Source: an uncultured Clostridia bacterium (GTDB lineage: Bacteria; Bacillota; Clostridia; TANB77; CAG-508). From it: 51,962 nt of DNA. The position numbers and the translations under genes are program-made. Shown here in pieces: positions 42,174 through 51,114 of the stretch (positions within the stretch are counted from its first letter, which is position 1; the number at the start of each line of letters is the position of its first letter). The notes below the pieces were generated by a model. The model was given only the letters and a program-made list of their open reading frames with translations. It did not search any database and was not told the origin of the DNA. The stretch covers positions 1 to 51,962 of the forward strand of contig CALXCG010000006.1 of NCBI GenBank assembly GCA_944386745.1, given 5' to 3'.

Positions 42174-43919
42174 TTACACTCTTAATTCTTCAAAATAAAT
42201 TTCTCCGAACCCATAAGTTACTTGATGATATGGTCCCATAAAAATTGGATCTATTTCTTCTTGCAAATCATATGTTGGTTCAAGTACAACTTGACCTTCA
42301 CTATCTACTACTCCCCATTTCCCATCTTTTTTTATTCCAGCATATCCATATTCATTAACTTCTGTAACTCTTTCATATTGATAATCAACTACTATATTTC
42401 CTGATTTATCAACAAATCCCCATTGGCCTTGATCATTCTTTGAAGCAAAGATTGAATTGTTAGGAAATACATCTGTATTTTTAAGTTCATTTCCCTCTTT
42501 ATCTAAATATTTAGTTTCATCATTGTTAGATATTTTTATATAGTTTTCTTCTTCTGTTACAGTTGCTCCTGTTAGTTCACATGCTAATGTCATATCTTTT
42601 TTATAAATTCTTGTTGTTTGATCTACTACAGTTCTTATTAAATCTGTATTTTCTACTTTTTGTACTGAATTACACTCAAGATTTATTTTCACTTCATCTT
42701 TATCATTTATCACTCCAAGTTGTCCATTTTCAGAACTTGCAATGAATAAATCATCATATAGATATTCTAAGTAATTATATTTTTCTTCAACTAATTGTTT
42801 TCCTTCTTTATCAATTACTCCGTATTTTGTTCCGATTTCATTGTCTATTCTTATTCTATAATTTTCATTAGTAGTATCTAAAATTGCTATATCTGGATCA
42901 ATGTTTGCTTCTGTTCCATTACTGTTATATACTGTTGTTCCTTGATCATTTTGTGCATATAAATATATTCCTGTAATATCTATTTGATTGTACTCTACTG
43001 GTACAATAATTTTTCCATCTAATTTTGCTATTCCATATTTTTTACTTTTTTCAACAACAAACACTTCATTCTTTGAATCATATATTATTGATTGATATTC
43101 ATTATTTATTATATTTTCTGTGTTTTTCATTACTCCATATTGTCCATTTTTTGCAGCTACTAAATAAACGTTCTCGTCATCTTCTATTTCTGCTATTCTT
43201 TCAAGTTCATTATATTCTGTTGGAAGTAATTCTTTTCCTGTATAATCTACATATCCATATCTATATCCTTCTTCAGTAGTGTTTGAAACTATATATCCAG
43301 AATATTTATATTCATTTTCATCTGTGTAATACCCATCTACTTCAACTTGGTCATATTCTATATTGACTAATTTATTTCCTTTAATATTAATTACCCCATA
43401 TTTGCCATCTTGTTTTACTAATAGTTCTCCTTCTTTATATGTTAAACTATCTAGTTCTTCATAAATTGCTTTTGTAATTCTTTTTCCTGTATAATCAATT
43501 AAACCATATTTTCCATTTTCAGTATATTTTAATACTGTTTTTTCATACATTAAATTGCTTGCAATATTTTTTAATCTTATAGGTTCTACATTTTCATATT
43601 CTGTAAAAATTTCTTGTTTTTGATTATTTAAAATTGTTATATTTTCTCCCTGTTCACAGAAAAATACTGGTATTTCTGGATTTGGAATTATTACTTCTGT
43701 ATAACTTGGTTCAATAATTATATTTTGGTTTTTATCAATTACTCCAAATGTATCATTTTTCTTTAATGTAAAATATTGATAATTTTCAATTTTTGCAATT
43801 TCATATTTTCTACTATTTTCTTTTATAAAATAGTATGATATTGCTATTATTGCTGCAACTACTATTATAACTATCACACTAACCCATATTCTAAATGTTC
43901 TTTTCATATTTTTCTCCAT
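42174..43919 (-). CDS. WG-repeat protein, membrane-anchored
   Basis: 581 residues. A short basic start and one membrane helix (about 11-31) are followed by an extracellular chain of WG repeats, each with a YGVIDxxG core (for example KYGLIDYTGKRITKAIYEEL, KYGVINIKGNKLVNIEYDQV, QWGFVDKSGNIVVDYQYERV and KWGVVDSEGQVVLEPTYD). About ten copies can be counted, forming a beta-propeller-like fold. The role of such proteins is not established; surface display and protein binding are likely. The sequence is intact, with no in-frame CGG. Confidence 0.85.
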   Translation of the reverse strand: MEKNMKRTFRIWVSVIVIIVVAAIIAISYYFIKENSRKYEIAKIENYQYFTLKKNDTFGVIDKNQNIIIEPSYTEVIIPNPEIPVFFCEQGENITILNNQKQEIFTEYENVEPIRLKNIASNLMYEKTVLKYTENGKYGLIDYTGKRITKAIYEELDSLTYKEGELLVKQDGKYGVINIKGNKLVNIEYDQVEVDGYYTDENEYKYSGYIVSNTTEEGYRYGYVDYTGKELLPTEYNELERIAEIEDDENVYLVAAKNGQYGVMKNTENIINNEYQSIIYDSKNEVFVVEKSKKYGIAKLDGKIIVPVEYNQIDITGIYLYAQNDQGTTVYNSNGTEANIDPDIAILDTTNENYRIRIDNEIGTKYGVIDKEGKQLVEEKYNYLEYLYDDLFIASSENGQLGVINDKDEVKINLECNSVQKVENTDLIRTVVDQTTRIYKKDMTLACELTGATVTEEENYIKISNNDETKYLDKEGNELKNTDVFPNNSIFASKNDQGQWGFVDKSGNIVVDYQYERVTEVNEYGYAGIKKDGKWGVVDSEGQVVLEPTYDLQEEIDPIFMGPYHQVTYGFGEIYFEELRV

Positions 43920-43950
43920 TTCTAATTCTTTAATCTAATTATCCTCTTCA

Positions 43951-45258
43951 TCAGTCTTCTTCAACATTATTCTTGCATGCCTTAATCTTTATAATTCTTC
44001 TATCTTCATATTCTTCTATTTTGTATGTTACTTTTTCAGTGTCTATAATTGGCGGTTCTTCGTCATCTTCTGGAATTCTACCTAATTTATCTTGTAAATA
44101 TCCTGAAATAGTATCATAGTCACCTTCTGGGATGTCTGCATCTAAAAGTTTATTAACATCATATATTGGCAAACTTCCACTTAAAATATAAGTATTATCA
44201 TCTATTTTTTCAAATTCTTTTTCTTCTTCATCATATTCGTCGTAAATATCTCCAACCAATTCTTCAAGTATATCTTCCATAGTTATTAATCCTGCTGTTC
44301 CTCCATATTCATCTAGTATAATTGCTATTTGTTTCTTGTTTTTTTGGAGTTCTCTAAATACTTCATTTATTAATCTATTTTGTGAAACAAAATATGCTTC
44401 TTTTACAACATTTTTTACTTTAAAAGACTTTTTGTTTATATTTTTTAATACATCTTTGACATATAGTATTCCTTTGATTTCATCAATTGTTTCTTCATAA
44501 ACTGGTATTCTGCTATAACGATATTCTTCTTGTGATAATTCTTCTAAAAGTTCTTCTGTGCTGATGTTTATATCAACTGCAAAAATATCTTTTCTATGTC
44601 TCATTATTTCTGATACTGTAATGTCATTTAATTCAAATACATTGTTTATTAGTTCTTGTTCTTCTTGTTTTATTGTTCCTTTTTCTTGGCCTTGGCTAAC
44701 CATCATTTTTATTTCTTCTTCTGTTACTGATTCTTCTTCGTTTTCTCCAACACCGAATAGTTTAGATACTCCGTTTGTACATACAGTTAATAATTTTACA
44801 AATGGTGATGTTACTATTGAAATTGCTCTTATTACTCCTATTGTTGCAAATGCTATTTTTTCATAGTGTTTCATTGCTAGTCTTTTTGGTACTAATTCTC
44901 CAAAAATTAATGTGAAGAATGATAATATTATTGTTATTACTATAATTGAGATGTTTTTCCATGCTGATAAACTTATAAATGGCATTAATTGATATAAGTT
45001 TGGTGCAAGCATTTCAGCAAATGTGTCTGATGCAAATGCACTTGATAGAAATCCTGCAAGTGTAATTCCTATTTGTATTGTTGCTAAGAATTTACTTGGT
45101 GTTTTTAACATTTTTTCAATTTGTTTTGCTTTTTTGTTTCCTTCTTTTGCTTGTTTTTCAATTTTAGCATCATTTAATGATATATATGCTATTTCTGTTG
45201 CTGCAAAATATGCATTTAATCCTATTAAAATGATTAATACTATTAGTTGTGCAAACAT
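43951..45258 (-). CDS. CNNM/CorC family membrane protein (hemolysin-like, DUF21)
   Basis: 435 residues. The N-terminal DUF21 membrane domain (about 1-185, LNAYFAATEIAYISLND and FGELVPKRLAMKHYEK) is followed by two CBS domains (about 215-335; IPVYEETIDEIKGILYVKD, AIILDEYGGTAGLITMEDIL) and a CorC/HlyC C-terminal domain. Relatives export magnesium or confer cobalt resistance; the old name hemolysin is misleading. Start site AAAGGAGAGACG. It lies 31 bases before the WG-repeat gene. Confidence 0.9.
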   Translation of the reverse strand: MFAQLIVLIILIGLNAYFAATEIAYISLNDAKIEKQAKEGNKKAKQIEKMLKTPSKFLATIQIGITLAGFLSSAFASDTFAEMLAPNLYQLMPFISLSAWKNISIIVITIILSFFTLIFGELVPKRLAMKHYEKIAFATIGVIRAISIVTSPFVKLLTVCTNGVSKLFGVGENEEESVTEEEIKMMVSQGQEKGTIKQEEQELINNVFELNDITVSEIMRHRKDIFAVDINISTEELLEELSQEEYRYSRIPVYEETIDEIKGILYVKDVLKNINKKSFKVKNVVKEAYFVSQNRLINEVFRELQKNKKQIAIILDEYGGTAGLITMEDILEELVGDIYDEYDEEEKEFEKIDDNTYILSGSLPIYDVNKLLDADIPEGDYDTISGYLQDKLGRIPEDDEEPPIIDTEKVTYKIEEYEDRRIIKIKACKNNVEED

Positions 45259-45357
45259 ATTATTTTCGTCTCTCCTTTTTCTTTTTTATATTGTACACAT
45301 TATATATGTTTTTTATGTTTTTTTCAATAGATTTTTTAAATTAGATTATTGGCCTTT

Positions 45358-45439
45358 TAATTAGTTGTTACAATTCACAGATTCAAATTTTTATTTATTT
45401 GCTAGAATATTATGAGCTGCGAATTGTAACAATTAATTA
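45358..45439. repeat. Palindromic element upstream of the CNNM gene
   Basis: TAATTAGTTGTTACAATTC (45358-45376) faces GAATTGTAACAATTAATTA (45421-45439), 18 of 19 bases paired, with CAG/CTG extending the stem inward. The rest of 45259-45560 is A+T-rich with one terminator at 45471. Confidence 0.7.
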
Positions 45440-45470
45440 TCACACTATCATAACCACCTTTTTACATTTT

Positions 45471-45506
45471 AAAAGTTTCTCCATAAATTTTCATGAAGAA
45501 ACTTTT
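45471..45506 (-). terminator. Terminator after the thioester surface protein
   Basis: AAAAGTTTCT (45471-45480) pairs with AGAAACTTTT (45497-45506); on the minus strand the stem is followed by TTTT. It lies 55 bases after the stop. Confidence 0.75.
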
Positions 45507-45560
45507 TACCATTCTATATGTTAATTTTAAAAATACTATAATAAAGGAGTTATATGAATT

Positions 45561-46845
45561 TTACATACCTGTAACAGGCAATGTTTTTACTTGTTTTGAT
45601 GAAACCTCTTTTGTTTTTTGAGTTCTATGAACTTCAATTTCTGGTTCATCTTCTTTTGTATTATTAACTTCAATAGTAATTTGTTCATGTAAGTCTAATT
45701 CAAAGTCTATTAATTGTTCATATTTAGTATATCCTTCAATTCCTTTTGTTTCTCTCAAATAATATATTCCTGGAATAATATTATTTATTTCTATTTTTCC
45801 TTCTTCATCTGTTTTCAATCCAGAATATACCACATTTTTATTTTCATCTAATAATTCAAATTCTACATTTGCAAGTTTTTCTCCTGTTTCGTTATCCTTT
45901 TTTACTATAATGATTTTAGTTTCATTTTTTGGATGACTATCTTTTGTACTTCCAAAACCATCATCATATGTTGCTGCTACTAATGCATAATCTTGATTTG
46001 TGCTGTTTGGTGCTTTTCCATATAATACTGGTTTTGTTTCGATTTTTGTTTCTACTGATAAATTAAATTCTCCTTTTTCTGTAAGATTTTTTATAGGTAT
46101 TAGTACTTTAAATTTTTCTGTTGGTGCAAAATCACTTGTTTCTTGATTTTGTAGATTTGTTAATTTTATTCCACCTAAATCTTGATTATTATCTCTACTT
46201 AATGTAATGTGATATGATGTTATTGTAGTATCTGCTGACACTGAAAATGTTTTTGATAAATAATTTTTATCTATATCGTCTTGTTTCCAATCATCATCAT
46301 TTTTATTTATTTGTATTGTGTTAGAAATTATTGTTTCAGTAGAATTTTGTGCATTAGCTATAATTTGTTTCATTGCATTTAAAGTTCTTATTCCAGCTTC
46401 ATCTATTGCTTCATAATCATTTATATCATTTCCATGTATGTAACAATATATTGCTTGCTTTGTTGCTGTAAACGCTTCTTCTTTAGTTGCACATCCTAAT
46501 TGTTCTATTGTTTTATATGGATATCCATTTATTAGATATCGCCACAAACCTACATCTTTAATTGTATCTTCTATCGAAACTGTATATCCACTTGTATCTG
46601 CTCCGTTTTTTAGTTTTATCCAAACAATATGCAGGATATGAGACTCCATTATAATCATATTGTACATAGTCTACTATAATCATGGAACCTTTGTATTTCA
46701 ATAAAAATGGGCATCTTCCAATCGAATAAACATGAGCAGCATCTAATGTTACTGCATTTGAAGAATTTATAAATGTTAAAGAAGTCAATAATATTAATGA
46801 ACTAGCTAGTAAAAGTTTTTTTAATATTTTTTTGGTTTTTATCAA
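45561..46845 (-). CDS. Thioester-domain surface protein with LPVTG end, read through a +1 frameshift at CGG
   Basis: Frame one (ATG 46845) has a signal peptide (KKLLLASSLILLTSLTFINS) and the thioester cysteine in SYPAYCLDKTKK, then CGG (46605-46603). Skipping the C continues GADTSGYTVSIEDTIKDVG into the rest of a TQXA-type domain, a beta domain and a SpaA-like Cna-B domain (KIIIVKKDNETGEKLANVEF, YYLRETKGIEGYTKYE). Joined length 427 residues. The TQxA partner position reads TKQAIY, with Lys where Gln is usual. The C-terminus stops right after LPVTGM, so the membrane anchor expected after an LPXTG signal is missing. A sortase gene lies upstream. Confidence 0.78.
46602..46605 (-). other. CGGA +1 frameshift site in the thioester protein gene
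   Basis: Zero frame reads ACT AAA AAA CGG AGC AGA, with CGG as codon 81. AAA, skip C, GGA GCA GAT gives K-G-A-D. Here a run of six A just before also allows an A-run indel explanation. Confidence 0.72.
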
Positions 46846-46900
46846 TAAACTTCACTTCCTTTTTAGTTTAATTAATTATAATTTATTTTTCTTTTCTCTT

Positions 46901-47614
46901 TTATTTTTCTTCTGTTGCTTGTACACATCTTCTGTACTTAGGTTCATTTTCAACACATGTGATTAATGTTAATGTATTTTCTTCTGTATCTTCTAGATAT
47001 GTCCAATCAGTGTCTTCAATTATCACTTGTTTTTTAACTATATATTTACGCATCTTATTGTTATAACAATAATTAATAATTTCTCCTTCTTTCAATTTCT
47101 TTATGTCTGCAAAATAGTTATTTTCGTATCCTCTATTGTGTGCTGCTAATCCTATGTTTCCTATCCAATTTTGTGTTTCTTCGAAATGCCCCACATACTT
47201 GTCCATTATTTCTTTAGTTGTTCCTTCTTGTATTTCTGCTTTTAAAGAAATTGATGGAATTTCTATATACCAGTTTTCACTTTTATCTCTGGTTTGACCT
47301 ATATAATTATCAATATTTTCTTGTTTTTGAACATTTGAATTAATTTCATTAGATGTTTGTATGTCTGGTGCTTCTATATTATTTTGGTTTACTGTAAATC
47401 CTGCTTTTAAAGATGCTTTTTGTGACAAAAAATCTAAATTAGAATAACAAAAATTTATGATAAAAAATATTGAAATACTAATTATAAAAGTAAATGCATT
47501 AATAAAAGTATTGGTATAAATATATTTTTTTATATTTTTATCATCTCCAATCTTATTTTCTTTATTGTTCTTTTGTGTGGAAAACTTGATTTTTCGAAAA
47601 ATTTTTTTGAACAA
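46901..47614 (-). CDS. Sortase
   Basis: 237 residues. A cytoplasmic basic start and one membrane helix (about 37-57) are followed by the sortase barrel. The catalytic triad is visible: His in LAAHNRGYEN, Cys in LTLITCVENE, and Arg in PKYRRCVQAT. Sortases cut LPXTG-type signals and link proteins to the wall or to each other. The nearby LPVTG protein (45561-46845) is the obvious substrate, 55 bases downstream on the same strand. The class is not certain; the spacing suggests class D or a related type. Confidence 0.88.
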   Translation of the reverse strand: MFKKIFRKIKFSTQKNNKENKIGDDKNIKKYIYTNTFINAFTFIISISIFFIINFCYSNLDFLSQKASLKAGFTVNQNNIEAPDIQTSNEINSNVQKQENIDNYIGQTRDKSENWYIEIPSISLKAEIQEGTTKEIMDKYVGHFEETQNWIGNIGLAAHNRGYENNYFADIKKLKEGEIINYCYNNKMRKYIVKKQVIIEDTDWTYLEDTEENTLTLITCVENEPKYRRCVQATEEK

Positions 47615-47743
47615 ATCTAGTTTGAATTAAATTTAACTCTAAGAACATTATATTACAATTTTTTCCATTTGTAAAGTTTTTTTCATCGCAAAATTCGACA
47701 AAAGCATCTCTATTCCTTGTGCTTCTAAGCAAATAATTTTTAT

Positions 47744-47880
47744 TATTTTTCCGTTTTTTTCATAATTTTTTCTATTTCTTCTCTTTTTATTTCTGTTAAT
47801 TCTGAAATTTGTTCTATTGACATATTTGCTTTTAGCATCTCTTCCTTCTTCTCTTCCTTCTTCTCTTCCTTCTTCTACTT
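47744..47880 (-). pseudogene. C-terminal tail of an Rpn nuclease, detached from its body
   Basis: In one minus frame this stretch reads repeated KKEE followed by MLKANMSIEQISELTEIKRE and EIEKIMKKTEK, then stops at 47746-47744. Charged repeats and a final helix-turn-helix-like tail of this kind end Rpn family proteins. The body lies at 48541-49138, with IS110 sequence between. The DNA repeats a 12-base unit GAAGAAGGAAGA three times (about 47838-47878). Confidence 0.65.
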
Positions 47881-48449
47881 AATATTTGTTTGAATACTTT
47901 TGTGTATTCTGGAAAATATTCGTCCATTGTTGCCACTAGTCTATTCTTTACTGCATTTTGTTTTCTTACTATTTCTGCTCTTGTATTTGATAAATTTCTT
48001 AATTCTGTCCATATTCCTTCTGGTAGATATGGTTCAAAATATCTTGCATCCTTTATTAGTCTTGCTATTGTCATACAGTCCTTTTTATCACTCTTTGTCT
48101 GGCAATTATCATCAAACTCTTTTGAATTCTTAACATGGTATGGATTTACTGTTACTACTTTTATCCATTCTATTTTCTTTAAGTACCTTGCACAACATTT
48201 CCAGTAGTGTCCTGTTGGCTCCATTCCTATTATTACTTTTTTAAAGTTCAACATTGTTAAAACATTTTTTACTGTTTCTACTAGACTTTTGAAACCTATT
48301 TTGTTATTATTAAAAGAGAAAGATTTTTTTATTTCTTTCCCATTTGGTAGGATTATTCCTGCCCAATGTACATTTTTTGCTATGTCTATTCCTACGATTG
48401 CATCTGTGTTTTCAATAGCATCAAATTTTAAATTTTGTGATTTAGTCAT
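47832..48449 (-). pseudogene. IS110-family transposase, C-terminal half lost
   Basis: The first about 190 residues are the DEDD RuvC-like domain of IS110 transposases: VGIDIAKNVHWAGI with the first Asp, IGMEPTGHYW with the Glu, and TKSDKKDCMTIARL with further Asp residues. The second, Transposase_20 domain with the catalytic serine is absent. The frame runs out into RRRKRRRKRRRKRC, which is the wrong-frame reading of the Rpn tail repeats. The element is therefore a truncated copy joined to the Rpn remains. Not expected to be active. Confidence 0.85.
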
Positions 48450-48540
48450 TATTCTTACCTCCTATATATTAATTTCATAGACTTTTGAGTTTGTTGTCTA
48501 TATTGAAATTATATATTAGGGGGTATTTTGTTGTCAAAGT
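48450..48540 (-). mobile_element. Left end of the IS110 element, with promoter
   Basis: Upstream of the transposase, TTGACA (48537-48532), 18 bases, TATAAT (48513-48508) form a consensus promoter; an AGGAGG site precedes the ATG. The junction with the Rpn gene lies at about 48540, right at the interrupted Rpn frame. No terminal inverted repeat was found, as expected for IS110. Confidence 0.65.
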
Positions 48541-49138
48541 TCATTTTTCATTTATTACAGGATGCTTATAATCATCAATAAATGCTAACCATTGATTTAA
48601 TTTATCATTCATGTCCACTTGAGCATTTCTAAATTTAGGTAATTCTATAAAATACCATTTCATATTTTTTAACATTTCATACTCTCTATGCTCTTTTAAA
48701 ACAATCTCTGTTTCAGATATGTATTCTTCAAATCCTAGCATCTCATAATCCAAAATATTTACTATGATTAATTTTTTAATATCTCTATACTCTGTTCCGT
48801 CTTTTAGTTTCTCTTGCTATCATTTTTGAGCCATAATATACTGTTCTATTTTCAAAAGATTCTTTCTTCCTTACTTGTAATTCTACATTCACAAGTATTC
48901 CATCATTTAATTCTGCTTGTAAGTCTATACTGCCACCTTTTTCATCTTTTGATAATCTTTCCAAATCTACTTCTTCTTGTATCCTTATTTGTTTAATTTC
49001 TATTTTTAATAAAGATTCTAAAAAATCTACTAAAAATTCTTCATTTCCTTTTCTTGAAAAAAATGCTTTAAATATTACATCATCTTTCAAACTTATTTCT
49101 TTTTTTCCTTCATTTCTTACACTTTTTTTATTTTCCAT
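48541..49138 (-). pseudogene. Rpn-family PD-(D/E)XK nuclease body, +1 shift at CGG, cut by IS110
   Basis: Frame one starts at the ATG 49138 (DDVIFKAFFSRKGNEEFLVDFL), with the nuclease residues in GSIDLQAELNDGILVNVELQ. After YGSKMIARETKR comes CGG (48799-48797), and without a shift the frame stops three codons later. Skipping the C gives GTEYRDIKKLIIVNILDYEM, the standard Rpn continuation. The joined part has 198 residues and ends in HPVINEK at the IS110 junction. Rpn proteins are DNA nucleases linked to recombination. The C-terminal tail is found beyond the IS at 47744-47880. Confidence 0.75.
48796..48799 (-). other. CGGA +1 frameshift site in the Rpn gene
   Basis: Zero frame reads ACT AAA AGA CGG AAC AGA GTA TAG, with CGG as codon 114. 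AGA, skip C, GGA ACA GAG gives R-G-T-E-Y. Confidence 0.75.
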
Positions 49139-49210
49139 ATATGTCCTTTCTATTATACTAATTAAATTGATATATCAAAAGAAACATATCAGTTTAATTC
49201 AGCAAATTTT

Positions 49211-49439
49211 ATAAATTTTCTAATCAAAATCTATTTTCTTTAGTTTTTTCACTTATTATCTTAAGTATAAATTTTGTTTTTATTATAAGATATAGAAAGA
49301 GGAGACTTTTTTACTTGGTACTTTATTCTTGATTTTTGCAATAATGATAAATAAATTATTGCTAAGATTTAAATTTTGAAATCAAATTAATACTTTGATT
49401 AAAATTAAAATAATTTAAAATTTTGATTAGAATATTTAT
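49211..49439. repeat. Palindromic element between the Rpn gene and the histidine kinase gene
   Basis: ATAAATTTTCTAATCAAAAT (49211-49230) faces ATTTTGATTAGAATATTTAT (49420-49439), 18 of 20 paired. An inner GCAATAAT...ATTATTGC stem lies near 49338-49362. No coding potential in 49139-49543 apart from a terminator at its end. Confidence 0.65.
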
Positions 49440-49489
49440 ATATATAACATGATTTCCATTATTTGTAAACAAATTTTGTAAAAAAATAT

Positions 49490-49525
49490 TAAAAAACTTC
49501 CCTCACTCTTACTGAGTTTGGGAAG
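49490..49525 (-). terminator. Terminator of the two-component operon
   Basis: On the minus strand CTTCCC (49525-49520) and GGGAAG (49503-49498) with an inner ACTCA/TGAGT stem, followed by TTTTTTAATATTTTTTT. Confidence 0.88.
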
Positions 49526-49543
49526 AAAGATACATCTTTTTAA

Positions 49544-51070
49544 TTAATTCTCCAAATTTCCTAAATCAAGTTCAATGTAGAATTCCACACCATCTTCATG
49601 ATTTATAACACCATAATTATTTCCATAGTTACTCATAATTGCCCTTACAAATGACAAACCTATACCTGTTCCACCATCATTTCTATTTCTTGATTGGTCA
49701 ATTTTGTAAAATCTATTCCATATTTTTGTCATTTGATCTTCTTCAATCTGTTCTCCTGTATTAAATACTTTTATTCTTACTTTATTCTTTTCTCTATTTA
49801 CTTCATTTTCTATTCTAATGCATTTATTTCCATATTTTTCTTCAACATGCTTAATTGCATTTGTCAAATAATTTGTAATTACTTGTTCTATATAAAAATC
49901 ATCAGCTACAACAGTTATTTCTTCAGGTGTTTTAAATTCTACAGTTGTTTGTTTTTCATCTAGCATAACTTGTGATTTTCTTACTACTTCTTTTTCTAAT
50001 TCAACAATATTAAATTCTTTGTTATTAAATTCTCTTTTACCATACTCTAGTTTCATTAAGTCAAGCAATTCTTTAACAAGTTTGTCCATTTTATTTGTTT
50101 CATCTAAAATTACTTCAGCATAGAATTTTCTGCTTTCTTCATCTGTATTTACATTTTCAAGTAATCCTTCACTATACCCTTGTATTAAAGCAATAGGAGT
50201 TTTTAATTCATGTGATACGTCTGAAATAAAGCTTTTTCTCATTTCATCTATTTTTGATTTTTCTTCAATATCTCTTTCTAGTTCATTGTTTGTTCTTCTT
50301 AGTTGCTTGATAGTCTTTTCTAATTTTTCTGACATAGTATTGATACTTTTTCCTAAATTGTTTATTTCTTCTCCTGCATCTGTAATTTGATATTTATGGC
50401 TAAAATCTAAATTAGACATATTTTTTGCTATTTTATTTAACTCTAAAATAGGATCTGTAAATTTTCTAGATACATATGTAACTATTACTGCTGCAATTAG
50501 TATTGCAAAACCTGCCATTAAGTATAAGAAGTTGTTAGATATTTTTACACTTTCTTGTATTGATGTTATTGGAATTCTTATATATAGCAAATATCCATTG
50601 TCTAATACCGCTGATAATAATATATATGTAACTCCATTATTGTTGTCCTTCATTCTTTTAATTGTGAATTTATCACCATTTTCTATCACTTCTCCTGAAT
50701 CGGTGTGAAATCTATTGGTCATCTCACTCATTTCACCTAATGTTGATAAAAAGTCTTTGTCAGAGGTATATACATTTATATTTTGATCATTCTTTATTAA
50801 TATATCAAAATTATTTTTTATAGCAACTGTTTCTAATACTGAACCAATTGAATAATTTTCGTTTTCCTCATTATTATAATAATTGTTTACAGTATTATAT
50901 ACATCTTTTAAAGCTCGTGTTTTGCTAAATAAATAGAATTGTCCAAAAACAAAGTTATTTACTAATATTAAAAATAAGATAATTAACAAAATTACCACAG
51001 ATAAAGTTATAAATAGCCTAACTCTTACCGATTTTAGTGCTTGTTTTATTCTTTCTATTTTTGTTTTCAT
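49544..51070 (-). CDS. Sensor histidine kinase
   Basis: 508 residues: a membrane helix at about 18-43, an extracellular sensor region of about 135 residues, and a second helix at about 182-204. These are followed by HAMP, HisKA with the phosphorylated His in FISDVSHELKTPIALIQGYS, and the ATPase domain with N box NYLTNAIKHV and G boxes (GTGIGLSFV). The layout is that of WalK/PhoR/ResE-type kinases without a PAS domain. The signal is unknown. It is transcribed after its regulator, 44 bases downstream. Confidence 0.9.
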   Translation of the reverse strand: MKTKIERIKQALKSVRVRLFITLSVVILLIILFLILVNNFVFGQFYLFSKTRALKDVYNTVNNYYNNEENENYSIGSVLETVAIKNNFDILIKNDQNINVYTSDKDFLSTLGEMSEMTNRFHTDSGEVIENGDKFTIKRMKDNNNGVTYILLSAVLDNGYLLYIRIPITSIQESVKISNNFLYLMAGFAILIAAVIVTYVSRKFTDPILELNKIAKNMSNLDFSHKYQITDAGEEINNLGKSINTMSEKLEKTIKQLRRTNNELERDIEEKSKIDEMRKSFISDVSHELKTPIALIQGYSEGLLENVNTDEESRKFYAEVILDETNKMDKLVKELLDLMKLEYGKREFNNKEFNIVELEKEVVRKSQVMLDEKQTTVEFKTPEEITVVADDFYIEQVITNYLTNAIKHVEEKYGNKCIRIENEVNREKNKVRIKVFNTGEQIEEDQMTKIWNRFYKIDQSRNRNDGGTGIGLSFVRAIMSNYGNNYGVINHEDGVEFYIELDLGNLEN

Positions 51071-51114
51071 TTTAACTTCGTTCCTTTCATAGTCAAATAG
51101 ATTTAAATATTAAG

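Noticed and set aside
47838..47878. Possible CRISPR or microsatellite array
   Set aside because: Only three contiguous 12-base purine-rich units with no spacers; they encode the charged repeat tail typical of Rpn proteins.
14804..49138. The five frameshifts as ordinary assembly or read errors
   Set aside because: Random indels would not place CGG in the zero frame with A following in five out of five cases when CGG is otherwise absent in frame from native genes. Two sites (spoVAC, patatin) have no homopolymer. It remains possible for the thioester and Rpn sites alone, which follow A-runs.
14804..49138. CGG as a stop codon or reassigned amino acid
   Set aside because: Reading CGG as any single amino acid leaves the gene in the wrong frame and it soon stops; only a shift restores the family sequences.
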